Shown piece by piece: positions 6,042 through 12,221 of a stretch of 12,221 nt of DNA. This DNA comes from Verrucomicrobiales bacterium (GTDB lineage Bacteria > Verrucomicrobiota > Verrucomicrobiia > Limisphaerales > UBA1096): NCBI GenBank assembly GCA_028817635.1, contig JAPPPH010000266.1:1-12221 (forward strand), in the 5' to 3' direction. Within the stretch, counting starts at the first letter, position 1. The number at the start of each line of letters is the position of its first letter. Under the pieces are notes generated by a model. The model saw nothing but the letters and a program-made list of their open reading frames with translations. It was not told where the DNA came from and did no database searches. Both the position numbers and the translations under genes were made by a program.

Positions 6042-6736
6042 CCTTCTCCCGCCGCCTCGGCGGCGAGCAGCGACTCGATGAACGGCAGGTCATCCGGCGT
6101 GGTGGCCTTCGGGTTGGGGCGATCGCACTCGATCAGTTTCACCGCTTGGCCAAGCGCCTCACACGCGGCGGTGTCGTCGGTGATCGCCAGCCCCTCGTCG
6201 CGCACCTTGGCCAAGGCGGCCAAAATGACCTCCCGCCGAAACACCTGCGGCGTCTGCACCGCCCACAGGTTTTCGCGATCCACCGTCCCGAGAATCTGCG
6301 CCTGGCCATCGCCGCGTTTGAGCGTGTCAGACACGCGCTTGGCCAGTACCGCCGCTCCCATTTCCCGGGCTGCCTCGATCGCTTGGCCAAGCGAGCCAAG
6401 CGGCGTGCACGGCCTCGCGCCGTCCTGAATTGCCACCACGGCGGACGCTTCGTCGGTGGCGTTCACGCCGTTCCAGACCGAGTCCTGCCGCTCCGCCCCC
6501 CCCTCGACAATGCGCCATGGCTTGGCCGCAGCAATGCGCTTGGCCAAGTTTTCAAAAAGTGAACGGGATTCCCCACGGGTGACGATGACGATCTCTGCCG
6601 TCCCGGCAAATCGGTCGAAGCGCCGCCACGTGTGGCCGACCAGTGGCAGGCCGGCAACCTCCATGAACAGCTTGTCACCCTGCCCCATCCGCGAACCGCG
6701 ACCGGCCGCGACGATGACGATGGACACCCCCGACAT
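6038..6736 (-). CDS. ispD: 2-C-methyl-D-erythritol 4-phosphate cytidylyltransferase
   Basis: The 232-residue protein is a complete IspD (EC 2.7.7.60). This cytoplasmic enzyme joins CTP and methylerythritol 4-phosphate to form CDP-methylerythritol in the MEP isoprenoid pathway. Family motifs in order: VAAGRGSRM (9-17), with R16 and K22 equivalent to the catalytic Arg and Lys of E. coli IspD; EGGAERQDSVWNGV; VAIQDGARPCTP (usually IHDAARP, so His is replaced by Gln); VSDTLKR; TVDRENLWAVQTPQVF; TDDTAACE; and PNPKATTPDDL with K210. The start is ATG 6736, only 9 nt after the DUF1501 stop, with a weak CGGGGATC before it, so it is probably co-transcribed with the two upstream genes. Four copies of TTGGCCAA lie inside the gene and encode LAKR, SLGQA, ALAKV and ALGQA in helical or surface-type segments. 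Confidence 0.96.
   Translation of the reverse strand: MSGVSIVIVAAGRGSRMGQGDKLFMEVAGLPLVGHTWRRFDRFAGTAEIVIVTRGESRSLFENLAKRIAAAKPWRIVEGGAERQDSVWNGVNATDEASAVVAIQDGARPCTPLGSLGQAIEAAREMGAAVLAKRVSDTLKRGDGQAQILGTVDRENLWAVQTPQVFRREVILAALAKVRDEGLAITDDTAACEALGQAVKLIECDRPNPKATTPDDLPFIESLLAAEAAGEG
6144..6549. repeat. Four TTGGCCAA palindromes inside ispD
   Basis: Exact cores at 6146-6153, 6207-6214, 6383-6390 and 6540-6547. The first and third are full GCTTGGCCAAGC 12-mers. The third is followed by a partial copy (AGCCAAGCGG, 6393-6402), giving the peptide LGSLGQA. Reading frames are LGQ (6146, 6383) and LAK (6207, 6540). A one-mismatch copy TTGGCCAG is at 6339-6346 (VLAKR). Confidence 0.9.
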
Positions 6737-6745
6737 GATCCCCGA

Positions 6746-8182
6746 CTACGCGATCAGATCGTGCGCCACGTGACCATGGACATCGGTCAGGCGCATATCG
6801 CGGCCGTCAAAAAAGTAGGTCATCTTTTTGTGATCCATCCCGAGCAGATGCAGCATCGTGGCGTGCATGTCGTGGATATCGAGCTTGTTCTCCACCGCCC
6901 GGTAGCCGAACTCGTCAGTCGCACCGTAGGTGATGCCGGGCTTGGCCCCGCCGCCGGCCATCCAGATGGTGAAGCCAAACGGGTTGTGATCACGGCCGTT
7001 GCTGCCCTGCGCGAACGGCGTGCGGCCAAACTCACCGGACCACACAACGAGCGTGTCCTTGAGCATGCCGCGAGATTTCAAGTCGCGCAGCAGCCCGGCA
7101 ATCGGCTGGTCGGTTGCGAGGGAGTTGTCGCCGTGATTTTTCTTCAGGCCACCGTGGGCGTCCCAGCGGTCGTTGCCGCTGATCCGCGGGCAGGTCAACT
7201 CGATGAAGCGCACGCCCTTCTCCACCAACCGGCGGGCGATGAGACACTGCATGCCGAACGTGCGCGTCGGGTCGTACTTGGAGTCGAGCCCATAAAGTTT
7301 ACGCGTCGCCTCGGTCTCGCCCTTGACATCGATCAACTCCGGCACGGCCGCCTGCATGCGGTAGGCCATCTCGTAATTTGCGATGGCCGACTCGAGTTCG
7401 TCCACCTTCCCCAGCCGATTGAGCACGCCCTGATCGAGTTTGTTCAGCAATCCCAGCTTGGCCTGCTGCACTCCGGACCGGCTTTCGCGCGGGCGAATGT
7501 CCGCCAGCGGTTCCTTGCCGGTCTTGAACACCGTTGCCTGATGACTGGCCGGCAGGAAGCCGTTGCCAAAATTGTCCCAGCCGCCGGACGGAATCAGGCC
7601 GCCGTTGAGCACGACAAAACCGGGTAAATCAGTCGCCTCGGTGCCCAGCCCGTAGCTCATCCACGCGCCCATGCTCGGGCGGCCCTGCACACCAAAGCCG
7701 GTGTGCAGGAAAAAATTCGCACTGTTGTGCTCGGAAAACTTGGAGGTCATCGAGCGCACCACGCACAGCTCATCCGCCATCTCGCCGACGTGCGGGAACA
7801 GGTCACTCACATTCAGTCCGGACTGACCGTACTGTTTGAAATTCCACGGCGACTTCAGCGTCTTGCCGATGTTGTCAAACTGCGTCGGGTTGATCTTCGC
7901 GGAGAACGGCTTGCCGTTGTCCTTCTCAAGACGCGGCTTGTAGTCGAACGAATCGACCTGCGACACGCCGCCGTCCATGTAGAGAAAAATGACGCTCTTG
8001 GCCTTGGCATCGTGATGCGGTTTGCGCGGCGCGAACGGGGACTTGGCCTTACCGTAGGCCGGGTCGGCGAGCAGGCTGCTCAACGCCACCGCGCCAAACC
8101 CGGTGGCGCAACGCCCCAGCATCTCGCGCCTGCTCATCGGCCGTGGCATGAAGTTCTGGCATCCTTTACTTTGCAATTTCAT
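6746..8182 (-). CDS. DUF1501 domain-containing Tat-exported protein (sulfatase/phosphatase-superfamily-like)
   Basis: The 478-residue protein is a typical DUF1501 member of PVC bacteria. A twin-arginine signal, MSRREMLGRC (16-25), is followed by a hydrophobic stretch to about residue 44, so export as a folded protein is likely. The DUF1501 body begins with VIFLYMDGGVSQVDSFDYKP (64-83) and includes CVVRSMTSKFSEHNSANFFL, VVWSGEFGRTP, NGRDHNPFGFTIWMAGGG (from 395) and DIHDMHATMLHLLGMDH near the end. The family is related to alkaline phosphatase/sulfatase-type hydrolases, but its reaction is not established. It follows the DUF1553 gene by 18 nt, the standard pairing in Planctomycetes and Verrucomicrobia, and ispD follows 9 nt later. 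ATG 8182 gives the longest form. ATG 8149 (residue 12) or 8137 (residue 16) would keep the Tat motif, and an AAAGGA lies 12 nt before 8149, so the start is uncertain. No TTGGCCAA copies. Confidence 0.92.
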   Translation of the reverse strand: MKLQSKGCQNFMPRPMSRREMLGRCATGFGAVALSSLLADPAYGKAKSPFAPRKPHHDAKAKSVIFLYMDGGVSQVDSFDYKPRLEKDNGKPFSAKINPTQFDNIGKTLKSPWNFKQYGQSGLNVSDLFPHVGEMADELCVVRSMTSKFSEHNSANFFLHTGFGVQGRPSMGAWMSYGLGTEATDLPGFVVLNGGLIPSGGWDNFGNGFLPASHQATVFKTGKEPLADIRPRESRSGVQQAKLGLLNKLDQGVLNRLGKVDELESAIANYEMAYRMQAAVPELIDVKGETEATRKLYGLDSKYDPTRTFGMQCLIARRLVEKGVRFIELTCPRISGNDRWDAHGGLKKNHGDNSLATDQPIAGLLRDLKSRGMLKDTLVVWSGEFGRTPFAQGSNGRDHNPFGFTIWMAGGGAKPGITYGATDEFGYRAVENKLDIHDMHATMLHLLGMDHKKMTYFFDGRDMRLTDVHGHVAHDLIA

Positions 8183-8200
8183 TTCGTTTTAAAAATCAGG

Positions 8201-11200
8201 TCAGTTGACGAACACGAACTCTTTCACGTTGAACAGCGTGTGGCAGAGGTCTGTCAGGGGTTGTTTGAGAGAGTCGTTGCCGGCTTCTTTTTTCTGGGCT
8301 TCGATGAAGCCCACCGCCGCCTCGGCCTCCCACGGTTCCGGGTCGCGCCCGAACGCCTGTTGGTAGGCGAGGTTCACCAGTTCACCGGTGGCAGATGTGC
8401 CGGAGTTCAAAAGTGCGTCGGCCCAGATCGATGCCTGCGCGTGCACGAACGGATTGTTCAACATGATCAATGGCTGCGCCGGCGAGTTGGACACCACCCG
8501 CTTGCCGATAGTCGAGAATGGCGTCGGTTTGTCGAACGCCATTAACATTGGCTCGAGGTGATTGCGCCGCACCTCAACGTAAATGCTCCGGCGTCCGTCG
8601 CCATCCATCGGGCCGCTGCCGCCGGGGCTGCGGTTGTTCCGCATGAACGGCGTGATGTGCACCATCGGCCCCTTGCCGAACTGCCGCTTGTCGATGCGGC
8701 CGGACACGGCGAGCAATCGATCGCGGATCACCTCACCCTGCAGCCGACGGATCGGCATGCGATGCAGCAGGTAGTTGTTCGGATCAACCTTCGCGCTGGC
8801 CATGTTTGGCTTGCTCGATTGCCGGTACGTACTGGAGAGGACCACCTGTCGAATCATGTTCTTCAACGACCAGTCGCGGTCCATGAGTTGTGAGGCGAGA
8901 AAATCGAGCAGATCCGGATGCGTGGGCGCCTTGCCGGTGGCGCCGAGGTTGTCGACCGTCTCGACGATGCCGCGCCCAAACAGATGATGCCAGACACGGT
9001 TCACCACCACGCGGGAGACGAACGGGTTGGCAGGGTCGACCATGCGCCTGGCCAGGGCCATCCGGCCACTCCCACGGGCGGGCGCCTCACGCTTGGCCAA
9101 GGCCTCCAGAAACGATCGCGGCACCAGCTTTGTCTCCGGTGCCTTGTGATTGCCGCGCACCAAAATCGGTTCATCCTCGCCGCTGCCATCGAGCAGCGTC
9201 AGCGCCCACGAGGCGCCCGGGATGGTCTTTTCAAATTCCGATCGCTGCTTTTGGTACGCCGCAAAATCGGCCGCCGCTTGGCCAAGGTCGGCCGGGCGTT
9301 CCAACAAATTGTCATGGCGAATCACCCAATTGAGCAACTGCGCCGTTTCGCGACCGGCCTTTCCGTCCGCCTGATCGCTTGCAGCGGAGACAAACACGCC
9401 AGCCAAGCCCTTGGCCAAGCCGGTGTCGCTCTCCAACAGCTTGGCCAAGCGCGAGTTCACCGGGCGGATCACCGGCGGTTCGCTCCCGCCAAACTGCACC
9501 CGCTCGAGCGCGAAGTCGCCGCGCGGCGTGAACTCCACATGCACGCGGAAGCCGATGTAGTCGCGCACGCGATGCCCGTGCCACTTCCACTCGTCACCCT
9601 TGCTGTCGAGTTTTTGGCGGACGATCCCGTGTAGCGGCCCGGCGACCTGCCGGTGCGAGTTCACCGCCATGAACACGTCTGCCTTGCCCTTGTAGCGGTA
9701 CCAAAGCATGTCGCCGTTGACGCCAAACGTGCGCGTGCGGATCAGCCCGGAAAAACGGGTGCTCAATTCGTCGTTTCGCGCCGCCCCGTTTTCGTTAAAC
9801 TCCTTGATTGTCCGGTTCGGGTCGTTTCCAAAAACAGGTGAGCCGGCTTTCATCGGCCCGGCGCCGAACTGTTTGCCGCCGGGGAACCACTCGTCGCTCC
9901 CCTGCTCACGGCGATAGTCCGCGACCATGTCCTCGGCGCGCCAGTCGCGTTCGCTTTTGACGTAGTTGCGTTCGCCCTCCTCGACCGTCTCGATGATCTT
10001 AACCGACTTGACCTGTGCAGTGGTGTCTGCCTCGAGTTTGCGCATCGCGGCCAGCGCATCGCCGCGCGATTGGCCAAGCGCCACCTTGACGATGCCGTGG
10101 AGCGGATCGGCCACGCTGCCCCGTGCCTTGTCGAGGTAGGCCACCCATGCCGCGAGTTTGTCGGCGCTCAGCTTGGCCGCCTCGGCCTTGGCCTTCACCG
10201 TGGGATGCGAGGCGATGTAGTCGGCCGGCTTGGGTGCGCCCTCGCCGGTGGGGATTTCGTTCAAAATTTTCGCGGCCACCGGGAGATAGTCACCAATGCG
10301 GCTCACGCGGGTTTTCACCGTGGCGGCGTACTCGGCCACTAGCTTGGTCTCATTTTCCGCCCGGAGCTTGGCCAGTTTTTTGTGGGCACTGTCCTGCGCG
10401 ACCGGGTCGGCGACATCTTTCAAATGATAACCGGAACTCTGCAGATACCCGGCGAAGGCGTAGTAGTCCGCAGTTGAGATGGCGTCGAATTTGTGATCGT
10501 GGCAGCGCGCGCAGCCCATCGTCAGGCCGAGGAATGCCTTGGAGTAAACATCGATCTGGTTGTGTACGCGGTTGCACTCGTCGCCGCGGATGTCCACCGG
10601 CGAATGGGTCGCCTCGCCGAGATGCCAAAAGCCCGCCCCCTTTGCCGATTCATTCTCGCGAGTGGCAGGGTCGAGGCGCGGCTGTTTGACCATGTCCCCG
10701 GCGACGTGTTCCACGACAAAGTCGTTGTACGGCACGTCGGCGTTGAGTGCGCGGACGACGTAATTGCGGTAGCGATAGGCCTGTGGGATGGGGTAATCCG
10801 CCTCGTGCCCGCGCGTCTCGGCAAACCGCACGAGGTCGAGCCAGTGCTGGCCCCAGCGTTCGCCAAAATGCGGCGATGCCAACAGCCGCTCGACGAGGTT
10901 CTCGTAAGCGACCGGCGATGTGTCGGAAACGAACGCCTCGACTTCCGCCGGCGTGGGCGGCAGTCCGGTGAGGTCAAAGTACAGTCGGCGGATCATCGTC
11001 TGGCGCGAGGCCGGTCCACTGGGGGAAAGCTTGGCCTTTTGCAAACGGGCGAGGACAAATTGATCGATCGAGGTCCGGGGCCAGCCGGCGTCTGCATCGA
11101 GTGCTGGAGGCTGGATGCCCTGCCTCACCGGCTGCCATGCCCAGTGCTCGGCCATACGCTTGGCGATGTCAAACTCGTCCTTGTCGGTGATCTCGGCGGA

Positions 11201-11599
11201 TTTGCCGTCGCGGGGGTCCGGTGCGCCCATTTTGATCCATTCGGTCAATTTCGCGATTGCGTCATCCGGCAGTTTATTTTTGGGCGGCATCTGCAGGTCT
11301 TCATTCTCGTAGGAGACCACCTTAAGCAGCAGGCTGGCCTTGGGGTCGCCGGGGACGATCGTCGGGCCGGCGTCGCCGCCCTTGAGCAGCCCCTCACGGG
11401 TGTCGAGTAACAGTTCGCCCTTGGCCTTGCCGGCCTCTTCGCTGTGGCATTTGTAGCAGTTTTGAACCAAAACCGGCCGAATATGGTTCTCGAAGAACTC
11501 GATTCCCCCGGCCTCAGCCGCCGCCAAACCGCTTGGCCAAGCGGCCATTCCCAGGCCAATTGCTGCTGTGCCCTGCAATAATCGTTGAAAAAAGCTCAT
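8201..11599 (-). CDS. PSCyt1-DUF1549-DUF1553 planctomycete-type cytochrome c-like protein
   Basis: From ATG 11599 the product is 1132 residues. A signal peptide spans about 1-28 (MSFFQRLLQGTAAIGLGMAA, then WPSGLAAAE). A PSCyt1 domain (PF07635) follows with heme-binding CYKCH at 48-52 and continues as KGELLLDTREGLLKGGDAG. DUF1549/PSCyt2 (PF07583) runs about 173-385 from WPRTSIDQFVLARL through LYFDLTGLPPTP and HFGERWGQHWLDLVRFAETR to a second heme-type motif, CARCHDHKFD (363-372). DUF1553/PSD1 (PF07587) runs about 820-1110 with NPFVSRVVVNRVWHHLFGRG, APTHPDLLDFLA and SSTYRQSS. The linker of roughly 430 residues between them carries five TTGGCCAA copies. The protein probably handles electrons in the periplasm together with the DUF1501 partner encoded 18 nt downstream; its substrate is unknown. 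An in-frame TTG at 11686 would add 29 residues but lies inside a repeat and spoils the signal peptide, so I reject it. Confidence 0.93.
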   Translation of the reverse strand: MSFFQRLLQGTAAIGLGMAAWPSGLAAAEAGGIEFFENHIRPVLVQNCYKCHSEEAGKAKGELLLDTREGLLKGGDAGPTIVPGDPKASLLLKVVSYENEDLQMPPKNKLPDDAIAKLTEWIKMGAPDPRDGKSAEITDKDEFDIAKRMAEHWAWQPVRQGIQPPALDADAGWPRTSIDQFVLARLQKAKLSPSGPASRQTMIRRLYFDLTGLPPTPAEVEAFVSDTSPVAYENLVERLLASPHFGERWGQHWLDLVRFAETRGHEADYPIPQAYRYRNYVVRALNADVPYNDFVVEHVAGDMVKQPRLDPATRENESAKGAGFWHLGEATHSPVDIRGDECNRVHNQIDVYSKAFLGLTMGCARCHDHKFDAISTADYYAFAGYLQSSGYHLKDVADPVAQDSAHKKLAKLRAENETKLVAEYAATVKTRVSRIGDYLPVAAKILNEIPTGEGAPKPADYIASHPTVKAKAEAAKLSADKLAAWVAYLDKARGSVADPLHGIVKVALGQSRGDALAAMRKLEADTTAQVKSVKIIETVEEGERNYVKSERDWRAEDMVADYRREQGSDEWFPGGKQFGAGPMKAGSPVFGNDPNRTIKEFNENGAARNDELSTRFSGLIRTRTFGVNGDMLWYRYKGKADVFMAVNSHRQVAGPLHGIVRQKLDSKGDEWKWHGHRVRDYIGFRVHVEFTPRGDFALERVQFGGSEPPVIRPVNSRLAKLLESDTGLAKGLAGVFVSAASDQADGKAGRETAQLLNWVIRHDNLLERPADLGQAAADFAAYQKQRSEFEKTIPGASWALTLLDGSGEDEPILVRGNHKAPETKLVPRSFLEALAKREAPARGSGRMALARRMVDPANPFVSRVVVNRVWHHLFGRGIVETVDNLGATGKAPTHPDLLDFLASQLMDRDWSLKNMIRQVVLSSTYRQSSKPNMASAKVDPNNYLLHRMPIRRLQGEVIRDRLLAVSGRIDKRQFGKGPMVHITPFMRNNRSPGGSGPMDGDGRRSIYVEVRRNHLEPMLMAFDKPTPFSTIGKRVVSNSPAQPLIMLNNPFVHAQASIWADALLNSGTSATGELVNLAYQQAFGRDPEPWEAEAAVGFIEAQKKEAGNDSLKQPLTDLCHTLFNVKEFVFVN
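9091..10079. repeat. Five TTGGCCAA palindromes in the DUF1549-DUF1553 linker region
   Basis: Exact cores at 9093-9100 (LAKRE), 9278-9285 (DLGQA), 9411-9418 (GLAKG), 9441-9448 (RLAKL, full 12-mer) and 10070-10077 (ALGQS). They correspond to residues about 834, 772, 728, 718 and 508, which is between the two recognised domains or at the very edge of DUF1553. None lies in the domain cores. Confidence 0.9.
11531..11542. repeat. GCTTGGCCAAGC 12-mer in the signal peptide of the DUF1553 protein
   Basis: The full 12-mer is read in the third frame, GCT-TGG-CCA-AGC, giving AWPS (residues 20-23). This is the only coding copy in that frame. It places a Trp-Pro just before the predicted signal peptidase site. 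Confidence 0.9.
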
Positions 11600-11666
11600 G
11601 AACGAAGCCCCGAAGACTACAAAAACAGGCCATAAATTCAAGCCAACGCAACCCGGGAACCTGTTC

Positions 11667-11686
11667 CGGGCCAAGCGCTTGGCCAA
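11667..11686. repeat. Palindrome pair at 12-bp pitch upstream of yajC and DUF1553 gene
   Basis: A decayed core CGGGCCAA (11667-11674, two mismatches), a GCGC spacer, and an exact TTGGCCAA (11679-11686). The layout matches the two pairs flanking 2115-2416. Confidence 0.85.
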
Positions 11687-11718
11687 GTGTCAAAACGCAA
11701 AATACCCCCAATAAACGC

Positions 11719-11746
11719 TTGCAATCGACTTGCTGGCCACTATGGT
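11719..11746 (+). promoter_or_regulatory. Possible sigma-70-like promoter for yajC-secD
   Basis: TTGCAA (11719-11724) and TATGGT (11741-11746) are separated by 16 bp. Each matches four of six consensus bases. Transcription would begin about 20 nt before the yajC ATG at 11772. Inferred from sequence alone; a chance match is possible. Confidence 0.25.
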
Positions 11747-11771
11747 TTCCGCCCTTTTGTTGAGAGCCAAA

Positions 11772-12122
11772 ATGATACTCAACCCCGATCAACTGACGAT
11801 ACTGGCCCAAGCCGCACCTCAGACCGCACCCCAGAATGCCCCCGGAATCGGCGGCATGCTGTTCCCGATGGTGCTGATGATGGTCATCTTTTATTTCCTC
11901 CTCATCCGCCCCCAAACCAAGCGGGAAAAGGAACGTAAAAAGATGGTGGAAGCGATCAAGAGCGGCGATTCTGTCGTGACCCGGGGAGGCATCGTGGGAT
12001 CCGTCCAGTCGGTAAAATCTGACACGATTACCCTGCGCTCGCTCGAAAGCAAATTTGAGGTCTACAAGGACGCGGTCGAACGTGTCATCACCGACCGAGC
12101 TGATTTAAAAGAAAACAAGTAA
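11772..12122 (+). CDS. yajC: Preprotein translocase subunit YajC
   Basis: From ATG 11772 the product is 116 residues, normal for YajC. A short Ala/Gln/Pro-rich N-terminus is followed by one membrane segment, MLFPMVLMMVIFYFLLI (29-45), then the family's RPQ motif (46-48), a basic stretch (KREKERKK), and the cytoplasmic domain with GDSVVTRGGIVGSV. YajC is a small inner-membrane protein that associates with SecDF and SecYEG in protein export. A TTG at 11730 would extend the N-terminus by 14 residues that do not resemble the family, so I prefer ATG 11772, although no strong Shine-Dalgarno precedes either. secD starts 9 nt after its stop, the standard yajC-secD order. Confidence 0.94.
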   Translation: MILNPDQLTILAQAAPQTAPQNAPGIGGMLFPMVLMMVIFYFLLIRPQTKREKERKKMVEAIKSGDSVVTRGGIVGSVQSVKSDTITLRSLESKFEVYKDAVERVITDRADLKENK

Positions 12123-12131
12123 TTAAGCACA

Positions 12132-12221
12132 GTGAAACGAAATAATTTAAACCGGTTTCTATTTTTGCTTCTGGTACTCGGCTGGGCGGTATACGAGATG
12201 ATCCCGCTTCAGGACAGGAAC
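12132..12221 (+). CDS. secD: Protein translocase subunit SecD or SecDF fusion (partial, N-terminus only)
   Basis: A GTG at 12132 opens a frame that runs to the window edge (30 codons). The peptide begins MKRNNLNRFLFLLLVLGWAV and continues YEMIPLQDRN: a basic leader, a single hydrophobic segment and a short 'P' turn, as at the first membrane helix of SecD. Position 9 nt after yajC strongly supports SecD. It is too short to tell SecD from a SecDF fusion. The GTG start is inferred; the frame upstream is closed by the yajC stop itself. Confidence 0.82.
   Translation, partial: MKRNNLNRFLFLLLVLGWAVYEMIPLQDRN

Larger units (their letters stand above)
11600..11771. other. Divergent intergenic region between DUF1553 gene and yajC
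   Basis: This 172-bp gap must hold promoters for the leftward DUF1553-DUF1501-ispD run and the rightward yajC-secD operon. It contains an imperfect GC-rich inverted repeat, CCCGGGAAC / GTTCCGGG (11652-11670, one bulged base and a very tight loop), followed at once by a palindrome pair (11667-11686). A tentative yajC promoter is listed separately. Confidence 0.6.

Noticed and set aside
6632..7627. 331-codon plus-strand frame across ispD and the DUF1501 gene
   Set aside because: It is antisense to two well-supported genes and shows no recognisable domain.
11600..11686. N-terminal extension of the DUF1553 protein from a TTG at 11686 (peptide beginning LAKRLARN)
   Set aside because: The TTG lies in the palindrome repeat, has no ribosome binding site, and would put 29 residues before an otherwise clear signal peptide starting at ATG 11599.
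11730..11771. YajC start at TTG 11730
   Set aside because: The extra 14 residues do not look like a YajC N-terminus, and ATG 11772 gives a standard length.

Overview
The window looks like a chromosomal segment of a PVC-group bacterium, most likely Verrucomicrobiota and less likely Planctomycetota. The evidence is a PSCyt1/DUF1549/DUF1553 cytochrome protein paired with a Tat-exported DUF1501 protein, a TIGR02604-type beta-propeller dehydrogenase, and the short repeats in the longest intergenic region. The DNA is GC-rich. I see no tRNA, rRNA, CRISPR array, transposase or phage gene.

Layout. 1-819 (-): 5' part of an EI24/CysZ-like membrane protein running off the left edge. 841-1227 (-): a glyoxalase I-like VOC protein just upstream of it, probably in the same operon. 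1311-2114 (+): a class I methyltransferase with a signal peptide. 2115-2416: a gene-free, repeat-rich block with four hairpins. 2417-3919 (-): malate:quinone oxidoreductase (mqo). 4050-6041 (+): a secreted PVC-type dehydrogenase/HEAT protein that lacks the usual C-terminal heme domain. Its stop overlaps by 4 bp the stop of ispD (6038-6736, -). ispD is the last gene of a tightly spaced minus-strand run: DUF1553 cytochrome protein (8201-11599), DUF1501 protein (6746-8182), ispD. Divergent from this run, yajC (11772-12122, +) and the first 30 codons of secD (12132 onward, +) begin the Sec accessory operon.

Functionally the segment mixes housekeeping genes (mqo for the TCA cycle and respiratory chain, ispD for the MEP isoprenoid pathway, yajC-secD for protein export) with the envelope proteins typical of PVC bacteria. 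The DUF1549/DUF1553 plus DUF1501 pair is very common in these phyla and is usually linked to breakdown of complex, often sulfated, carbohydrates; the exact reaction is not established.

The most striking signal is a short palindrome, TTGGCCAA (extended form GCTTGGCCAAGC), present 16 times as an exact 8-mer against roughly 0.2 expected by chance. It occurs in intergenic DNA, often as a 12-bp-pitch pair, and inside genes, where it is read in all three frames (LGQ, LAK, WPS) and falls in signal peptides or inter-domain linkers. It looks like a highly iterated palindrome comparable in style to cyanobacterial HIP1, or a tiny spreading repeat.
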